This document shows positions 62,887-64,000 of a DNA stretch of 64,000 nucleotides, piece after piece. The DNA comes from an uncultured Algibacter sp. GTDB lineage: Bacteria; Bacteroidota; Bacteroidia; Flavobacteriales; Flavobacteriaceae. The first letter of the stretch is position 1, and each line of letters opens with the position of its first letter. The stretch is from positions 62,001 to 126,000 of the forward strand of contig CANMQH010000008.1 of NCBI GenBank assembly GCA_947499935.1, written 5' to 3'. The notes beneath the pieces were generated by a model that made no database searches, was not told the origin of the DNA, and worked only from the letters and a program-made list of their open reading frames with translations. Made by a program: the position numbers and the translations under genes.

Positions 62887-64000
62887 TTATAAGTTCATTA
62901 TATCCTCAATCTCATCGGCTTCAATAGGGATATTACGCATCAGGTTAAAAGGCTCTCCTTTTTCTTGAATAACAACATCGTCTTCCAATCTAATGCCAAA
63001 CCCTTCCTCAGGAATATATATTCCGGGTTCTACAGTAAATACCATATTAGCTTGCATAGGCTCGGTTAGTATACCGTAATCATGTGTATCTAAGCCCATG
63101 TGATGCGAAGTACCATGCATAAAGTATTTTTTATAGGCAGGCCATTCTGTATTTTCATTTTGAATATCTGCTTTATCAAGTAAACCCAAGCCAAGTAATT
63201 CGCTGGTCATTATTTTGCCAACTTCTATGTGGTATGCTGCCCAATCTGTTCCGGGTAAGAGCATTTTTGTGGCTTTGTTTTTTACGCTATTAACAGCATT
63301 GTAAACGGCTTTTTGTCTTTCAGAAAAACGTCCAGAAACTGGCACACTGCGCGTCATATCGCTAGAGTAATTAGCATACTCTGCACCAACATCCATAAGA
63401 ATTAAATCGCCTGCTATGCATTGTTGGTTGTTTTCTATGTAATGTAAAACGTTGGCATTATTACCAGAAGCAATAATAGGTGTGTAGGCAAACTTTTTTG
63501 AGCGATTACGTGTAAACTCGTGAATAAATTCAGCTTCAATTTCATATTCCCAAACCCCAGGTTTAACAAAATTTAAAATACGTCTAAAACCTTTTTCGGT
63601 GATATCACATGCCTTTTGTATAAGATCAATTTCAATACCGTTTTTTACAGAACGAAGCTGTTGTAAAATGGGATTGCTTTTTGCAACGCGGTGCGCAGGA
63701 TATTTGTTTTTAAGCCACTTTGTAAAACGGTCTTCTCTGGTTTCGGTTTCAACATTTGCTCTGTAATGTTCGTTGGTGTTAATGTAAACCGTGTCGCATT
63801 GCGTCATGATTTCAAACATTACTTTTTCTAAATCTTGTAGCCAATACACTGTTTTTATACCGCTAGTTTTAAAGGCGTTCTCTTTTGTTAGTTTTTCACC
63901 TTCCCAAATAGCAATATGTTCGTTAGTTTCTTTTAAAAACAATATTTCGCGATGCTTTTCTTTTGGGCAATCAGGACATAAAACCAAAATACTTTCTTCC
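62887..64000 (-). CDS. pepP: Aminopeptidase P-family Xaa-Pro peptidase (partial, 5' end outside window)
   Basis: M24 metallopeptidase that removes N-terminal residues preceding proline. The frame stays open to the window edge at 64000, and the upstream residues (SILVLCPDCPKEKHREIL) fit the N-terminal creatinase-like domain, so the TTG at 63987 is not the start. All five metal ligands are visible: LILMDVGAEYANYSSDMTR (two Asp), HGTSHHMGLDTHD (His), FTVEPGIYIP (Glu) and GFGIRLEDDVV (Glu). At least 371 residues are encoded here; about 60 residues appear missing. Confidence 0.94.
   Translation of the reverse strand, partial: EESILVLCPDCPKEKHREILFLKETNEHIAIWEGEKLTKENAFKTSGIKTVYWLQDLEKVMFEIMTQCDTVYINTNEHYRANVETETREDRFTKWLKNKYPAHRVAKSNPILQQLRSVKNGIEIDLIQKACDITEKGFRRILNFVKPGVWEYEIEAEFIHEFTRNRSKKFAYTPIIASGNNANVLHYIENNQQCIAGDLILMDVGAEYANYSSDMTRSVPVSGRFSERQKAVYNAVNSVKNKATKMLLPGTDWAAYHIEVGKIMTSELLGLGLLDKADIQNENTEWPAYKKYFMHGTSHHMGLDTHDYGILTEPMQANMVFTVEPGIYIPEEGFGIRLEDDVVIQEKGEPFNLMRNIPIEADEIEDIMNL

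Noticed and set aside
1..64000. tRNA, rRNA, CRISPR array, insertion sequence or phage gene
   Set aside because: Spacers were read for cloverleaf-like folds, direct repeats, and transposase or integrase motifs; none was convincing.

Overview
The window comes from an AT-rich member of the Bacteroidota, almost certainly a marine-type Flavobacteriaceae. The evidence is a secreted protein with a type IX secretion (T9SS) sorting tail, two large TonB-dependent receptors paired with surface lipoproteins, many lipoproteins starting CSNNDD or CSSDD, a CCC-motif membrane protein, a SufE-based SUF cluster, DUF2480 and DUF3078 proteins, and -7 boxes of the Bacteroidota form TAnnTTTG. I found no rRNA, tRNA, CRISPR array, transposase or phage gene. 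Apart from two broken genes and some dispersed intergenic repeats, this looks like stable chromosome.

Layout. 0-9 kb: the 3' end of an mgtE-like gene, a CHASE4-type hybrid histidine kinase, ileS, a DksA/TraR-type protein, lspA and a secreted OmpA-like protein. 9-14 kb (minus strand): 5-formyl-THF cyclo-ligase, a kinase/receiver pair, and a RimK operon (M14 deacylase, RimK, and a RimB-like protease gene that is frameshifted). 14-21.5 kb: uvrC, a patatin/POTRA/barrel protein, and tyrosine catabolism (homogentisate dioxygenase and 4-hydroxyphenylpyruvate dioxygenase around a CCC-motif membrane protein). 21.5-28.6 kb: a T9SS cargo protein, then DUF3108, tryptophan 2,3-dioxygenase, M23 peptidase and pgi in one tight run. 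28.7-40.8 kb: two TonB receptor/lipoprotein sets, each beside a secreted nuclease-family gene (endonuclease I; endonuclease/exonuclease/phosphatase). 40.9-46.5 kb: lysC divergent from an ACT-like protein, brnQ, an alpha/beta hydrolase, a small zinc-ribbon-like protein and thiL. 46.5-51 kb: a four-gene secreted operon of an LVIVD-type propeller, a seven-repeat propeller, an MbnP-family protein and an MbnH/MauG-type di-haem protein. 51-60.7 kb: the SUF iron-sulfur cluster operon (sufA, B, C, D, S, E, T) with two lipoprotein genes inserted and a frameshifted small lipoprotein gene, then DUF2480 and DUF3078. 61-64 kb: a lipoprotein, a 0.6 kb gene-poor stretch, and the 3' part of an aminopeptidase P gene.

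Best candidates for something under-described: (1) the MbnP/MbnH-like pair embedded with two secreted propellers; (2) the 12 kb double TonB/nuclease locus, which I read as a possible extracellular DNA or nucleotide-phosphate scavenging system; (3) the loss of the RimB-like protease from an otherwise intact rimK operon; (4) families of near-identical palindromic terminators reused at unrelated gene ends, and a mosaic repeat seen at 19.7 and 55.7 kb.
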